Assembly: GCF_000422565.1 (NCBI RefSeq)
Contig: NZ_AUMA01000003.1
Span: 310,001 to 374,000, forward strand
DNA length: 64,000 bases
Source: Desulfovibrio aminophilus DSM 12254
GTDB lineage: Bacteria; Desulfobacterota; Desulfovibrionia; Desulfovibrionales; Desulfovibrionaceae
Direction of reading: 5' to 3'
The notes under the pieces were generated by a model. The model had not been told where the DNA came from. It did no database searches and saw nothing but the letters and a program-made list of their open reading frames with translations. Position numbers and translations under genes: made by a program. This document shows, piece after piece, positions 25,222-34,863 of the stretch (within the stretch, counting starts at the first letter, position 1; the number at the start of each line of letters is the position of its first letter).

Positions 25222-27219
25222 ATGGCCAGCAGAATCGGTGTGTACGTATGCCATTGCGGCACGAACATCGCCGGCAGGGTGGATTCGGCGGGCGTGGCGC
25301 GCTTCGCGGCGGGACTCAAGAACGTGGTCGTGGCCCGGGATTACAAATTCATGTGTTCGGACCCGGGGCAGGACATGATCATCAAGGACATCCGGGAGAT
25401 GGGCCTGACCCGGGTGGTGGTGGCGTCCTGTTCGCCGCGGCTGCACGAGAAGACCTTCCAGAAGGCCTGCCAACGCGGCGGGCTGAACCCCTTTCTCTTT
25501 CAGATGACCTGCATCCGGGAGCATTGCTCCTGGGTAGTGGCCGATCCGGGAGAGGCCACGGCCAAGGCCCGCAACTTGGTGGCCGCGGCGGTGTCCCGGG
25601 TCAATTACCATGACGAACTGCATTCCCGCGTGGAGGCCGTACACCCCGACGTGCTCGTGGTGGGCGGCGGAATCGCCGGAATCCAGGCCGCCCTGGACAT
25701 CGCCAAGTCGGGCCACAAGGTCCACCTCGTGGAGAAGGGGCCTTCCATCGGCGGTCACATGGCCCAGTTCGACAAGACCTTCCCGACCCTGGACTGCGCG
25801 GCCTGCATCTCCACGCCCAAGATGGTGGCCGTGGCCCAGGAACCGAACATCAATCTCATGACCATGAGCGAGGTGGTGGAGGTCAAGGGCTACGTGGGGA
25901 ACTACACGGTGCGGGTGCGGACCGCGCCGCGCTATGTGAACCAGGATCTCTGCACGGGCTGCGGCCTGTGCATGGAGAAGTGCCCCAAGAGCGTGACCAG
26001 CGAGTTCGAGGAAGGCATCGGCAAGCGCAAGGCCATCCACCGCAACTCGCCCCAGAGCGTGCCCAACACCCCGGTGATCGACCCCGCCGTCTGCATCCAT
26101 TTCGTCAAAGGCAAGTGCGGAGCCTGCGAGAAGCATTGCCCCTCCGGGGCCATCGATTTCCAGCAGACCGAATCCTTCCTGGACCTGCAGGTGGGCACCG
26201 TGGTTCTGGCCACCGGCTTCGACATCCTCGACCCGTCCAGCCTGCCGCAGTATGGCTTCGGCCGCTATCCCGAAGTCTACACAGGGTTGCAGTTTGAACG
26301 TCTGAACAACGCCGTGGGCCCCACAGGCGGCAAGATCGTGATGAAGAACGGCCGTCCGCCGGAGAGCGTGGGCATCATCCATTGCGTGGGCAGCCGCGAC
26401 GCGAATCATCATCCGTACTGTTCCCGGGTCTGCTGCATGTACGCCCTGAAGTACGACCACCTCATCAAGGACAAGGTCGGTCACGCCACCCGGGTCTACA
26501 ATTTCTACATCGACATGCGCTGTTTCGGAAAGGGCTATGAGGAATTTTACCGCCGGGTCCAGGAGGAGGGCGTGACCTTCATCCGGGGCCGGCCGGCCGA
26601 GATCACCGACCGCGCGTCCACTCCCGCCGAGAAGGGCAAGCTCGTGGTGGTCTGCGAGGACACGCTGCTGGGACGCACCCTGCGTGTCCCCGTGGACATG
26701 GTGGTGCTCTGCACGGCCATGACGCCTCGGCGCGACGCCTCGGACGTAGCCCGGGTCTTCGGCATCAGCCAGGGCCAGGACGGCTTCTTCCTGGAGGAGC
26801 ACCCCAAGCTCGGGCCGGTATCCACGGCCACCGACGGCATCTTCCTGGCCGGAACCTGCCAGGGGCCCAAGGACATCCCCGACGCCGTGGCTCACGCCTC
26901 GGGCGGCGCTGGACAGGCCCTGGCCTTGGCGGCGCGCGGCGAGGTGGACATCTCGCCCACGGTCTCCTGGATCAACCCGGACATCTGCGTGGGCTGCAAG
27001 ATGTGCATCGACCTCTGCGCCTACTCGGCCATCGAGTTCGACGAGCGGCGCAAGGTCTCGGTGATCAACGAGGCCATGTGCAAGGGCTGCGGCAGCTGCG
27101 CCGGCCACTGCCCCAGCGGGGCGGCCCAGATCCGCCATTTCAACGGCAAGCAGGTCTTCGCGGAGATGGAGGGGCTTCTGAGCCCGACTCCGGAAGCGCC
27201 CGGCGCGGAAGCCGTCTGA
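25222..27219 (+). CDS. HdrA-type flavin iron-sulfur subunit (heterodisulfide reductase A)
   Basis: A 665-residue full-length HdrA, the FAD subunit that carries out electron bifurcation in Hdr complexes. It has an N-terminal CHCG segment, the FAD motif VVGGGIAGIQAALDIA (148-160), the HdrA cysteine pair LDCAACISTPK (192/195), two internal ferredoxin-like clusters (CTGCGLCMEKCP at 244 and a second ending ACEKHCPSGA near 300) and two C-terminal [4Fe-4S] motifs (CVGCKMCIDLC near 590, CKGCGSCAGHCP near 620). ATG 25222 has GGAGGG upstream. It leads a plus-strand run ending at 37964 and is followed 24 bp later by its usual partner MvhD. The substrate-side partner is not known; it is not the sulfate-reduction QmoA, which lacks this layout. 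Confidence 0.92.
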   Translation: MASRIGVYVCHCGTNIAGRVDSAGVARFAAGLKNVVVARDYKFMCSDPGQDMIIKDIREMGLTRVVVASCSPRLHEKTFQKACQRGGLNPFLFQMTCIREHCSWVVADPGEATAKARNLVAAAVSRVNYHDELHSRVEAVHPDVLVVGGGIAGIQAALDIAKSGHKVHLVEKGPSIGGHMAQFDKTFPTLDCAACISTPKMVAVAQEPNINLMTMSEVVEVKGYVGNYTVRVRTAPRYVNQDLCTGCGLCMEKCPKSVTSEFEEGIGKRKAIHRNSPQSVPNTPVIDPAVCIHFVKGKCGACEKHCPSGAIDFQQTESFLDLQVGTVVLATGFDILDPSSLPQYGFGRYPEVYTGLQFERLNNAVGPTGGKIVMKNGRPPESVGIIHCVGSRDANHHPYCSRVCCMYALKYDHLIKDKVGHATRVYNFYIDMRCFGKGYEEFYRRVQEEGVTFIRGRPAEITDRASTPAEKGKLVVVCEDTLLGRTLRVPVDMVVLCTAMTPRRDASDVARVFGISQGQDGFFLEEHPKLGPVSTATDGIFLAGTCQGPKDIPDAVAHASGGAGQALALAARGEVDISPTVSWINPDICVGCKMCIDLCAYSAIEFDERRKVSVINEAMCKGCGSCAGHCPSGAAQIRHFNGKQVFAEMEGLLSPTPEAPGAEAV

Positions 27220-27243
27220 TTCTGGAAGAAACGGGAGGAAGTC

Positions 27244-27714
27244 ATGGAAGAACTGGTCGTCGTTCCGCAAACGGAATCCCGGACAGTCCCGGGGGAGAGC
27301 TTCGAGCCCGCCATCGTGGCCTTTGTCTGCAACTGGTGTACTTACACCGCCGCCGATTTGGCGGGCACCGCGCGCATGGTCCAGTCGCCCAACGTCCGCC
27401 TGGTGCGCATGATGTGCACCGGCATGGTCGATCCCAAGTATGTCATCAAGGCCCTTCTGAGCGGGGCCGACGCCGTGCTCGTCTCCGGCTGTCACCCCGG
27501 GGACTGCCACTACATCAACGGCAACTACAAGGCCCGCCGGCGCATCAAGCTGCTCAAGGAGATCCTGCCGCGCTTCGGCATCGACGAGCGGCGGCTCAAG
27601 TTGACCTGGGTGGGCGCAAGCGAGGGCAACGAATTCGCCGCCACGGTCAATTCCTTCGTGGCCGAGATCAAGGAGCTGGGGCCCATCGACACCCGGCGCC
27701 TGCCCTTGCTCTGA
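27244..27714 (+). CDS. MvhD-type hydrogenase iron-sulfur subunit
   Basis: A 156-residue [2Fe-2S]-type protein with the MvhD landmarks FVCNWCTYTAADLAG, VRMMCTGMVDP and SGCHPGDCHYINGN and a conserved WVGASEGNEFA C-terminal segment. MvhD passes electrons between HdrA and a partner dehydrogenase or hydrogenase. In some anaerobes one of these cysteines is selenocysteine; here all are encoded as Cys. It lies between HdrA and an FdhB-like gene, spaced 24 and 25 bp, so it is in the same operon. Confidence 0.93.
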   Translation: MEELVVVPQTESRTVPGESFEPAIVAFVCNWCTYTAADLAGTARMVQSPNVRLVRMMCTGMVDPKYVIKALLSGADAVLVSGCHPGDCHYINGNYKARRRIKLLKEILPRFGIDERRLKLTWVGASEGNEFAATVNSFVAEIKELGPIDTRRLPLL

Positions 27715-27739
27715 ACCCCTGATCGAGCGGAGGAACGTC

Positions 27740-28882
27740 ATGGGAACCATCGCCAGAATCGAGGTCAAGGACGGCAATCCGGTGGCCGCGGTGCAAGAAC
27801 TCTGCGTCCAGCTGCTGGGGGACGATGAGATCGCGGCCGTGCTCGTGCCTCGGCGTCTGCCCGGAACCAATGGGACCATGCCCGCGCTCATCACCGATCC
27901 GGCCGAGCTGCGGGACGCCGATCCCCTGGCTCCATCCTTCCGCATCAACGGAGCCCGCATGTTGGCCCGGCTCACCCGGGGCGGCACGGATGGCGGCCTG
28001 GTGGCGGCTTTCCTGCGGCCTTGCGAGGTTCGGGCTTTCGTGGAGTTGTGCAAGCTGAATCAGGGCAGCATGGAAAACGCCCTGATCATCAGCGCCGACT
28101 GTCCAGGGGCCTTTTCCAATGCGGATTATCCCACCTTCGCGGGAAATGGCGACGCGGCAGAGGCCGAGACGGACTTCCTGCGCGCCGAAGGACGGGGAAA
28201 CTTCAACGGCGTGGAGATCGCGCGGGCCTGCGCGGTCTGCGATCATCCCTCGAGCGCGGAAGCCGACCTGTCCATCGGCATCTTCGGCCAGAGTCCGGAT
28301 CAGGGTCTGCTGCTTCTGGCCAACACCCCCCGGGGCGAAGGATTTATGACCCGGCTGCAATTGCCCGAGGTCGTCGACGACGGGGGGCGGAGCAAGGCTC
28401 TCGGAGAGCTGGTCGCCGAGCGGAGCGCCGCCCGCGACAGGATGTTCGAGGAGACGTCCGCCGCCACCTCGGACATGAACGGCCTGTCCACTTTCCTCGC
28501 GGCCTGCGTCAACTGCTACAACTGCCGGATGGCCTGCCCGGTCTGCTATTGCAAGGAGTGCGTCTTCCTCACCGACGTCTTCGACCACAAGCCCTGGCAG
28601 TACATCTCCTGGGCCCGTCAGCGCGGCAGCCTGAAGATGCCCACGGACACCGTCTTTTTCCACATCACCCGTCTGGCCCACATGAGCACCGCCTGCGTGG
28701 GGTGCGGGCAGTGCTCCAACGCCTGTCCCAACGGGGTACCGGTCATGGAGCTGTTCCGGACCATCGCCGCCTCAACCCAACGTGCTTTCGAGTACGAGGC
28801 GGGCCGAAATCTCAATGAGCCCCCGCCGCTGTCGGTGTTCCGGGAGCGGGAATTCGCCGAGGTCACCGGAGGATTGGAGTAG
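27740..28882 (+). CDS. FdhB/FrhB-like iron-sulfur protein with two [4Fe-4S] motifs
   Basis: A 380-residue protein. The N-terminal two thirds resemble the F420-hydrogenase/formate-dehydrogenase beta-subunit fold, with RPCEVRAFVELCKLNQG near residue 95. The C-terminal third has CVNCYNCRMACPVCYCKEC (about 255-275) and CVGCGQCSNACPNGVPVMELFR (about 318), quoted in part, matching two ferredoxin clusters. Such proteins link Hdr/MvhD modules to a dehydrogenase or ferredoxin pool. GGAGG lies before the ATG. No F420 is expected in this lineage, so the electron donor is probably another carrier such as NAD(P)H or ferredoxin (inference). Confidence 0.78.
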   Translation: MGTIARIEVKDGNPVAAVQELCVQLLGDDEIAAVLVPRRLPGTNGTMPALITDPAELRDADPLAPSFRINGARMLARLTRGGTDGGLVAAFLRPCEVRAFVELCKLNQGSMENALIISADCPGAFSNADYPTFAGNGDAAEAETDFLRAEGRGNFNGVEIARACAVCDHPSSAEADLSIGIFGQSPDQGLLLLANTPRGEGFMTRLQLPEVVDDGGRSKALGELVAERSAARDRMFEETSAATSDMNGLSTFLAACVNCYNCRMACPVCYCKECVFLTDVFDHKPWQYISWARQRGSLKMPTDTVFFHITRLAHMSTACVGCGQCSNACPNGVPVMELFRTIAASTQRAFEYEAGRNLNEPPPLSVFREREFAEVTGGLE

Positions 28883-28921
28883 CCCCCGTCGCGGGGGCCG
28901 TGTGGGACGCGGGAGGATCGC

Positions 28922-31900
28922 ATGAAGAAGGAATACGGAGCCCTGGTGGTTGGAGCCGGAATCGGAGGCATCCGCGCAGCCCTGGACCTGGCCGAAACCG
29001 GGCACAAGGTGGCCCTCATCGACGCCCGGCCGAATCTGGGAGGAATCCTGACGCAGCTCGATCTGCAATTCCCCACGGATGGATGCGGCATGTGCAAGAT
29101 GCTTCCCCTGACGCAGCGCGACCAGTCGAGCCAGTATTGCCTGCGCAAGGGATTGTTCCACAAGAACATCGACATCTTCCTGCACACCGAGTTGACTGCT
29201 CTGGAGGGCGATCCGGGCAAGTTTCACGCCAGCTTGAGTCGCCGCTCCACCTTCGTGGACCCGGAACGTTGCGTGAGTTGCGGCATGTGCGCCGAGGTCT
29301 GCCCGGTGCGGGTGCCCAACGAGTTCAACGCCGGGCTGAACGAACGGGCGGCAGTCTATCTGCCCGTGCCGCACAACATCCCCAACCACTACGTGGTGGA
29401 CCTGGACAGTTGCCAACGCTGCTGGCGTTGTCACGAGGCCTGCCCCACCGGGGCCATCGACTTCCGTTCGGCCCAGCGCGCCGGATTTCATGTCCTGGTG
29501 GTCACGCCGGACGCGGCGGCCGGGGCGGAGCTGACGCAATGGCTCCAGGATCTGGATTTCCCCACGCGGGTGGAGGGCGCAAGCGAGACCGCCGTGGACC
29601 GACTCGGCGGCGGCGCGGACTGCGGCCTGTTGCTTTTGGATTTGGACCTGCCCGGCGGCGGGGCCGAGCGGACTCTGCGCCGCGCCCTGGAGTTGCGGCC
29701 AGGGCTGGCCGTGGTTCTGCTGGCCGCGCCTGGACACGAGGACGCGGCCGATGTCCTGCTCAAGCTCGGCGCACGCGACGTGCTGCGCAAGCCCCTGGTT
29801 CGGGAGACGGCGGTGCCCTGGCTGGACAAGCTCTTCATGCGCTTGGCTTCGGACCAGAGTCTGGAGCTGGAGGTTGGCGCGGTGATCCTGGCCGCCGGGT
29901 TCGAGTGCTTCAACCCGGCCACGGCCCCGGCCGGATGCGCCGACATTCTGGCCTACGGCTCGCATCCGGGCGTGCTCACCTCCGTGGAGTTCGAGCGCCT
30001 GTGCAGCTCCACCGGCCCCACCGGCGGCCGCATGCTCCGGCCCGGGGACGAGAAGCCCCTGCGCCGGATCGCCTGGCTCCAGTGCGTGGGATCACGGGAT
30101 GTGAAGCGCAACGCGGACTTCTGCTCCTCCTTCTGCTGCATGATCTCCATCAAGGAAGCCATGCTGGCCAAGAAGCTGTCGGGGGGCGAGGCCGAAACGG
30201 TCATTTTCTACATGGACATGCGTACGCCGGGGCGGGACTATCAGCGCTACCGCGACGAGGCCGAAACCTCGGGCGGGGTCCGTTTCGTGCCCGCCCGTCC
30301 GCATACCTTGCTGCCCGGACCGGACGGCGGCGTGCTGGTGGAATATTACGACTATTCCGGTGAATTGCGTTCGGAGGTCTTCGATGCCGTGGTTCTTGCC
30401 GTGGGCGCCAGACCGCCCCGTTCCATGGAGCGCTTGGCCTTGGCCGCCGGGGTCGAGGTCAACCCGTGGGGTTTCTGCGAAACGAAGCCCCTGGCCCCCA
30501 ACCGCACGAGCCGACTGGGCGTGTTCGCGGCCGGAGCCTTCGGAGAGCCCAAGGACATTCGCGACTCCTTGATCCAGGCCGGAGCGGCGGCCATGGGAGC
30601 CTCGCGCATGATCCGCGTCTACCGCGGGCCGCGTGAGGAGGTGGTGGAGGAGGAGCCGGTCTACACCGATGTTTCCCGCCAGGAACCCCGGGTGCTCATG
30701 GCCATCTGCACGTCCTGTCCGACTCTGGAGCGCCGGGCGGACATGGCCGAGCTGCGGCGGCGCATGGAGTCCCTGCCCGGGGTGGCCCGGGTGGTCGAGG
30801 TGGCTTCCGCCTGCACACGCCAGGGCTGGGAGGCCATCAGGAACGAGGCCGCCGAGCTGCACCCCAACCGGGTGCTCATTGGGGCCTGTCTGCCGTACGC
30901 CCACGTGCCGCGTCTGCGGGAGCTGGGCGAGGCGCTCGAACTCAACCCCGCGCTCATGGACGTGGTGGACATCCACACCGCCGCATTCGCCGGGGGCAAC
31001 GGGAATAAGTCCGCGCGGACAAACGAGACGGCCTCTCTGTTGGCCATGGCCGAGGCCAAGTTGCTGGGGGCGGATCCCTCGCCCCTGCCACAGGCCACGT
31101 CGGTTTCGCCCAATGCCCTGGTGGTGGGCGGCGGACTGGCGGGCATGACCGCCGCCATGGGCATCGCGGACCAGGGGTTCAAGGTCTTCCTGGTGGAAGA
31201 GGCCGAAGAGTTGGGCGGCATGGCCATGAACCTGCGCTACACTCTTGAGGGAGAAGATCCCGTCCGCTTCATGGAAGATCTGGTGGAGCAGGTGGAGAAG
31301 AACCCCAACATCCGCGTGCTCAAGGACTCCCGTGTGGTGCTCTCGCGCGGGCGGGCCGGACGTTTCGTGACCGTCATCGCCACCGGCGAGGGCGTGGCCC
31401 ACACCCTGCACCACGGAGCCACCATCCTGGCCACCGGCGGCCGGGAAGCCCGGGTCTACGAATACGGCAACAGGGTGCACAAGTGCGTGCTGACCCAGTT
31501 GGAGCTGGAGCAGCGTTTGGCCGATGGCGCGGTGGACGCCTCCGGGCTCGGCGGGGTCGCCATGATCCAGTGTTGGCGCTCGCGCGACGAGTCGCGCCGC
31601 TATTGCAGCCGGATTTGCTGCCTGAGCGCGCTGAAGAACATTCTCATGCTCAAGCGTCGCAATCCCGGCTTGCCCATCTACGTCTTCTACCGCGACATCA
31701 TGAGCACGGGCTTCTCGGAGCACTTCTACACCGAGGCCCGGCGCGCCGGGGCCGTGTTCGTCCGCTACACCCTGGCGAACAAGCCGCGCGTGGAGTTCGA
31801 GGACCAGAGGCCGGTGATCACCGCCCTGGACCCCGTCCTGGGAGGTGAGATTCAGGTGCGGCCGGATCTGCTCGTGCTTTCCAGCGGCGTTGAGCCCAAC

Positions 31901-32389
31901 GACGCCGCCGAGGTGGCCGAACTCTTCGGCGTGGGGCTGACCGAGGACGGCTTCTACCAGGAGGCCGAGACCAAGTGGCGGCCGGTGGACTTCCTCAAGC
32001 ACGGCGTCTTCGCCTGCGGCCTGGCCCTTGGACCGGCCACCATGCGCGACACGCTCCTTTCGTCCAAGGCCGCCGCCCAGCGGGCCGTGCGCATTCTGAA
32101 CGAGAAGCACCTCACTTGCGGCAACGTGGTGGCCGAGGTCCGCAACACCCTTTGCTCGCGCTGCGGCCGCTGCATCCCGGTCTGCCCGTATGGGGCGCGG
32201 TCCCTGGACCTGGAGCACGACGCCATCGTGGTGGACGACCTGCTCTGTCAGGGCTGCGGTTCGTGCATGGCGGTCTGTCCCAACAGCGCCACCGTGTTGC
32301 GCGGCTTCCGCGACGAGCAGGTCATGGCCGTGATCGACGCGGCCCTGGCCGGATCGTCCCAGTCCGCGGTCGTGAACACCGGACGGTGA
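28922..32389 (+). CDS. Double HdrA-like flavoprotein with an internal receiver-like domain
   Basis: An 1155-residue protein containing two HdrA-type FAD modules. The first has GAGIGGIRAALDLAETG (11-27) and two ferredoxin motifs (C117/C120/C123/C127 and C164/C167/C170/C174). The second has VVGGGLAGMTAAMGIAD (734-750) and C-terminal clusters CSRCGRCIPVCP (near 1077) and CQGCGSCMAVCP (near 1107). Between the ferredoxin pair and the rest of the first FAD module, residues about 189-310 look like a response-regulator receiver: a VLVVTPDAA strand, LLLLDLDLPGGG with Asp240 in the phospho-acceptor place and RKPL with Lys290. The acidic pair is Thr-Pro-Asp and the switch Thr is Ala, so phosphorylation is uncertain. 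The frame is uninterrupted. Confidence 0.88.
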   Translation: MKKEYGALVVGAGIGGIRAALDLAETGHKVALIDARPNLGGILTQLDLQFPTDGCGMCKMLPLTQRDQSSQYCLRKGLFHKNIDIFLHTELTALEGDPGKFHASLSRRSTFVDPERCVSCGMCAEVCPVRVPNEFNAGLNERAAVYLPVPHNIPNHYVVDLDSCQRCWRCHEACPTGAIDFRSAQRAGFHVLVVTPDAAAGAELTQWLQDLDFPTRVEGASETAVDRLGGGADCGLLLLDLDLPGGGAERTLRRALELRPGLAVVLLAAPGHEDAADVLLKLGARDVLRKPLVRETAVPWLDKLFMRLASDQSLELEVGAVILAAGFECFNPATAPAGCADILAYGSHPGVLTSVEFERLCSSTGPTGGRMLRPGDEKPLRRIAWLQCVGSRDVKRNADFCSSFCCMISIKEAMLAKKLSGGEAETVIFYMDMRTPGRDYQRYRDEAETSGGVRFVPARPHTLLPGPDGGVLVEYYDYSGELRSEVFDAVVLAVGARPPRSMERLALAAGVEVNPWGFCETKPLAPNRTSRLGVFAAGAFGEPKDIRDSLIQAGAAAMGASRMIRVYRGPREEVVEEEPVYTDVSRQEPRVLMAICTSCPTLERRADMAELRRRMESLPGVARVVEVASACTRQGWEAIRNEAAELHPNRVLIGACLPYAHVPRLRELGEALELNPALMDVVDIHTAAFAGGNGNKSARTNETASLLAMAEAKLLGADPSPLPQATSVSPNALVVGGGLAGMTAAMGIADQGFKVFLVEEAEELGGMAMNLRYTLEGEDPVRFMEDLVEQVEKNPNIRVLKDSRVVLSRGRAGRFVTVIATGEGVAHTLHHGATILATGGREARVYEYGNRVHKCVLTQLELEQRLADGAVDASGLGGVAMIQCWRSRDESRRYCSRICCLSALKNILMLKRRNPGLPIYVFYRDIMSTGFSEHFYTEARRAGAVFVRYTLANKPRVEFEDQRPVITALDPVLGGEIQVRPDLLVLSSGVEPNDAAEVAELFGVGLTEDGFYQEAETKWRPVDFLKHGVFACGLALGPATMRDTLLSSKAAAQRAVRILNEKHLTCGNVVAEVRNTLCSRCGRCIPVCPYGARSLDLEHDAIVVDDLLCQGCGSCMAVCPNSATVLRGFRDEQVMAVIDAALAGSSQSAVVNTGR

Positions 32390-32402
32390 AGGAGGACTCG
32401 CC

Positions 32403-32981
32403 ATGAACGAACGGACCGAAGCCGTTTCTCTGCCCGCGGCCGCGACCATCGCGGTCGACATCACGGCCCTGGCGGAAATCCAGGACATGGTGCGGGCCTG
32501 CATGCAGTGCGGAACCTGCTCCGCCTCCTGCCCCAACGCCCCGGCCATGGACCGCACGCCCAGGAGTCTGTGGCGCATGCTCCTGCTGGGGCTCGTGGAC
32601 GAGGTGCTGGAAAGCCGAACTTTCTGGCTCTGCTCGGCCTGCTACTCCTGCACGCTGCGCTGCCCGCGCGGCCTGCCCCTGACCGAGGCCATGGCCGCGC
32701 TGAAGCGCTTGGCCGCCACCGACGGCCGGGCCGCGGACCGCAAGCGCGGGCTCTTCTACGAGGACTTCATACGCAACGTGGAGAAGAACGGGCGGGTGCG
32801 CGAAACGGAACTCATGCTCCACTACTTCCTGGACATGCGCGATCCGCTCCTGCCCCTGGACTACACCCCGCTCGGCCTGAAGCTCCTGCGCAAGGGCAAG
32901 CTGCGCCTGGGCGGAAGCGGACAGCGAGGCAGGCTCGGCCCGCTCTTCGCCAAGGTCCGTGAAATGGAGGCCCGGCCATGA
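32403..32981 (+). CDS. HdrC-type iron-sulfur subunit
   Basis: A 192-residue protein with two [4Fe-4S] motifs: CMQCGTCSASCP at about residue 33 and CSACYSCTLRCPRG at about 77, the HdrC pattern that wires HdrA to HdrB. There is an unusual 20-residue N-terminal lead and a basic C-terminal tail. AAGGAGG precedes the ATG. The ATGA overlap with the next gene (32978-32981) couples it to HdrB, as expected for an obligate pair. Confidence 0.92.
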   Translation: MNERTEAVSLPAAATIAVDITALAEIQDMVRACMQCGTCSASCPNAPAMDRTPRSLWRMLLLGLVDEVLESRTFWLCSACYSCTLRCPRGLPLTEAMAALKRLAATDGRAADRKRGLFYEDFIRNVEKNGRVRETELMLHYFLDMRDPLLPLDYTPLGLKLLRKGKLRLGGSGQRGRLGPLFAKVREMEARP

Positions 32982-33865
32982 AGTACAGCTACTATCCCGG
33001 CTGCTCCCTGGAGAGCGGGGCGGTGGAGTACGACCTTTCCAGCCGCGAGGTGTTGCGTCTGCTCGGCGTGGAGCTGGCGGAAATTCCGGATTGGACCTGC
33101 TGCGGCGCGAGCGCCGTGGAGCCCGTGAGCCGCCTGCTGACCCTGGCCCTGCCGGCCCGCAATCTGGCCCTGGCCGAGCGCGAGGCTCCGGACGCGGACA
33201 TGCTCGTGCCGTGCAGCGCCTGCTACCTGAACCACATGCGCGTGGAGCGGGAATGCGAGGCGGACCGCAAACTCGCGGCCAGGGTCAACGAGGCCCTCTC
33301 CGCCGAGGGACTGAGCCGCTCAGGCACGGTGCGGGTCCGCCACCTCCTGGACGTGCTCGCCCGGGACGTGGGCCCGGAGCGGGTGGGCCAGGCCGTGGTC
33401 CGCCGCCTGGAGGGGCTGACCGTGGCGCCTTATTACGGCTGTCAGGTGCTGCGACCCTATCCGCTGTTCGACGATCCGGAACGTCCGGCCTCGATGGAGC
33501 CCCTGCTCAAGGCCTTGGGGGTCGAGGTCTTGGACTGGGACATGGGCGGCCGCTGCTGTGGAGCCTCGCTCATGGCCACCAAGCGCGCGGCGGCACTGGC
33601 CCTGGTGTCCGCCATCCTGGACGCGGCATCTGAGGCGGATCTCATCGTCACGGTCTGCCCCATGTGCCAGATGAACCTGGAGGCCTACCAGAAGGAGGCC
33701 ATCCGCTCCGGCGGCAGGGGACGCCCGGTGTCGGTGCTCTATCTGCCTCAGCTCATGGGCCTGGCGCTGGGTCTTTCGGAAGACGACGTGTTGTTGGGCA
33801 AGAACATGGCGGTCACGGACGCTCTGCGCGGCAAGCTGCGCGCGCCCGCGGCCGCGACGGTCTGA
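32978..33865 (+). CDS. HdrB-type CCG-domain catalytic subunit
   Basis: A 295-residue protein with two cysteine-rich CCG domains. The first has YYPGCSLES, WTCCGASA and PCSACYLNHM; the second has YYGCQVLRP, GGRCCGASLM and VCPMCQMNLEAYQ. In HdrB these bind the noncubane [4Fe-4S] clusters that reduce disulfides; here both sets of cysteines are complete. The physiological disulfide or other acceptor in sulfate reducers is not known. It overlaps hdrC by 4 bp and lies 31 bp upstream of a universal stress gene. Confidence 0.93.
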   Translation: MKYSYYPGCSLESGAVEYDLSSREVLRLLGVELAEIPDWTCCGASAVEPVSRLLTLALPARNLALAEREAPDADMLVPCSACYLNHMRVERECEADRKLAARVNEALSAEGLSRSGTVRVRHLLDVLARDVGPERVGQAVVRRLEGLTVAPYYGCQVLRPYPLFDDPERPASMEPLLKALGVEVLDWDMGGRCCGASLMATKRAAALALVSAILDAASEADLIVTVCPMCQMNLEAYQKEAIRSGGRGRPVSVLYLPQLMGLALGLSEDDVLLGKNMAVTDALRGKLRAPAAATV

Positions 33866-33896
33866 GGTCACGGAACCCCAACAGGAGGGTGAGGAT

Positions 33897-34847
33897 ATGT
33901 TCAAGGACATCCTTTTGGCGATCACGCCGTCGGAATTGTGCGACTGTGCGGCTGACGCGGCCTTCCACTTCGCGCAGCGGTTCGAGTCCCGCCTGGTCGT
34001 GGTGCATGTCTGTGGCATGGTCCAGGGCTGGGGCGAGATGGAGTTCCTGGAGTCTTCCGGCGAGGTCGGCCGGATCAAGGCCTCGGTGGAGGAATACTAC
34101 AAGGACAAGCTCAAGGGGCTTGAGAACTACGAGATCAAGGTGGTGCCCGGCGTGCCTCACGCCGAGATTCTGCGCATCGCCCGCAAGATGAACTCCGACC
34201 TCATCGTCATGGGGCCGCACACCAAGGAATACGCGGAGTTGCGTTCCCGCCAGTGGGGCATGGCCGGCAGCACCCTGGAGCAGGTCAGCCAGAAGTCGCG
34301 TTGTCCGGTCATGATCGTGGCCAAGTCCACGCCTTACGGCGAACACAATTTCATGAACATCGTCGCCGCCACGGACTTCTCCGAGCAGGCCGATTGCGCG
34401 GTCTTCTACGGCGGCCAGATCGCCCGGCATTACAAGGCCGGTCTCTCGGTCTTCCACTGCGTGGACGCGGGCGGAGAGTCTGGTCGGGTTTCGTTGAGCC
34501 AGGAGGAGATCCGCCGCTCCATCGAGACGGCCAAGACCGCTCTTGAGGACCGGTACGGAGACAAGCTCCGGGGCATCAAGAATTGCTCCTTCGACGCCTG
34601 GGAGGGAATGCCCGCCATGGAGATCCTCAAGCTGGCGCGGATGCGCGAGGCCGATCTCATCCTCATGGCCCACCATACCCGTGAAACCGATCCCGAGAAG
34701 GCCTTCCTGGGATCCACCGTGGTCCAAGTGGCCCTCAACGCCACCTGTCCGACCATGAGCGTGAACCGTCATTTCGACCTGCGCTGCGGTCTGATGTACG
34801 ACCAGGGCGGCGAAGTGGTCTCGGAAACCGGTATGGCCGCCGTCTAG
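33897..34847 (+). CDS. Tandem universal stress protein (two UspA domains)
   Basis: A 316-residue protein with two UspA domains (about 1-145 and 150-300). Each starts with a strand-acidic motif (FKDILLAITPSE; MNIVAATDFSEQ) and ends with a nucleotide-binding stretch (GMAGSTLEQVSQKSRCPVMIV; STVVQVALNATCPTMSV). The first domain keeps a G-x9-G-S/T-like loop. USPs bind ATP and act in stress and dormancy. The odd point is its position inside an Hdr operon, between hdrB and a response regulator, with GGAGG upstream and 16 bp to the next gene. Confidence 0.88.
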   Translation: MFKDILLAITPSELCDCAADAAFHFAQRFESRLVVVHVCGMVQGWGEMEFLESSGEVGRIKASVEEYYKDKLKGLENYEIKVVPGVPHAEILRIARKMNSDLIVMGPHTKEYAELRSRQWGMAGSTLEQVSQKSRCPVMIVAKSTPYGEHNFMNIVAATDFSEQADCAVFYGGQIARHYKAGLSVFHCVDAGGESGRVSLSQEEIRRSIETAKTALEDRYGDKLRGIKNCSFDAWEGMPAMEILKLARMREADLILMAHHTRETDPEKAFLGSTVVQVALNATCPTMSVNRHFDLRCGLMYDQGGEVVSETGMAAV

Positions 34848-34863
34848 CCCGGGAAGGAATGCC

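Noticed and set aside
25084-28053. Very long open frame on the minus strand (989 codons) opposite HdrA and its neighbours
   Set aside because: It is the antisense shadow of the high-GC Hdr genes; composition is His/Gly/Arg-rich without any domain, and the plus strand has complete family motifs.
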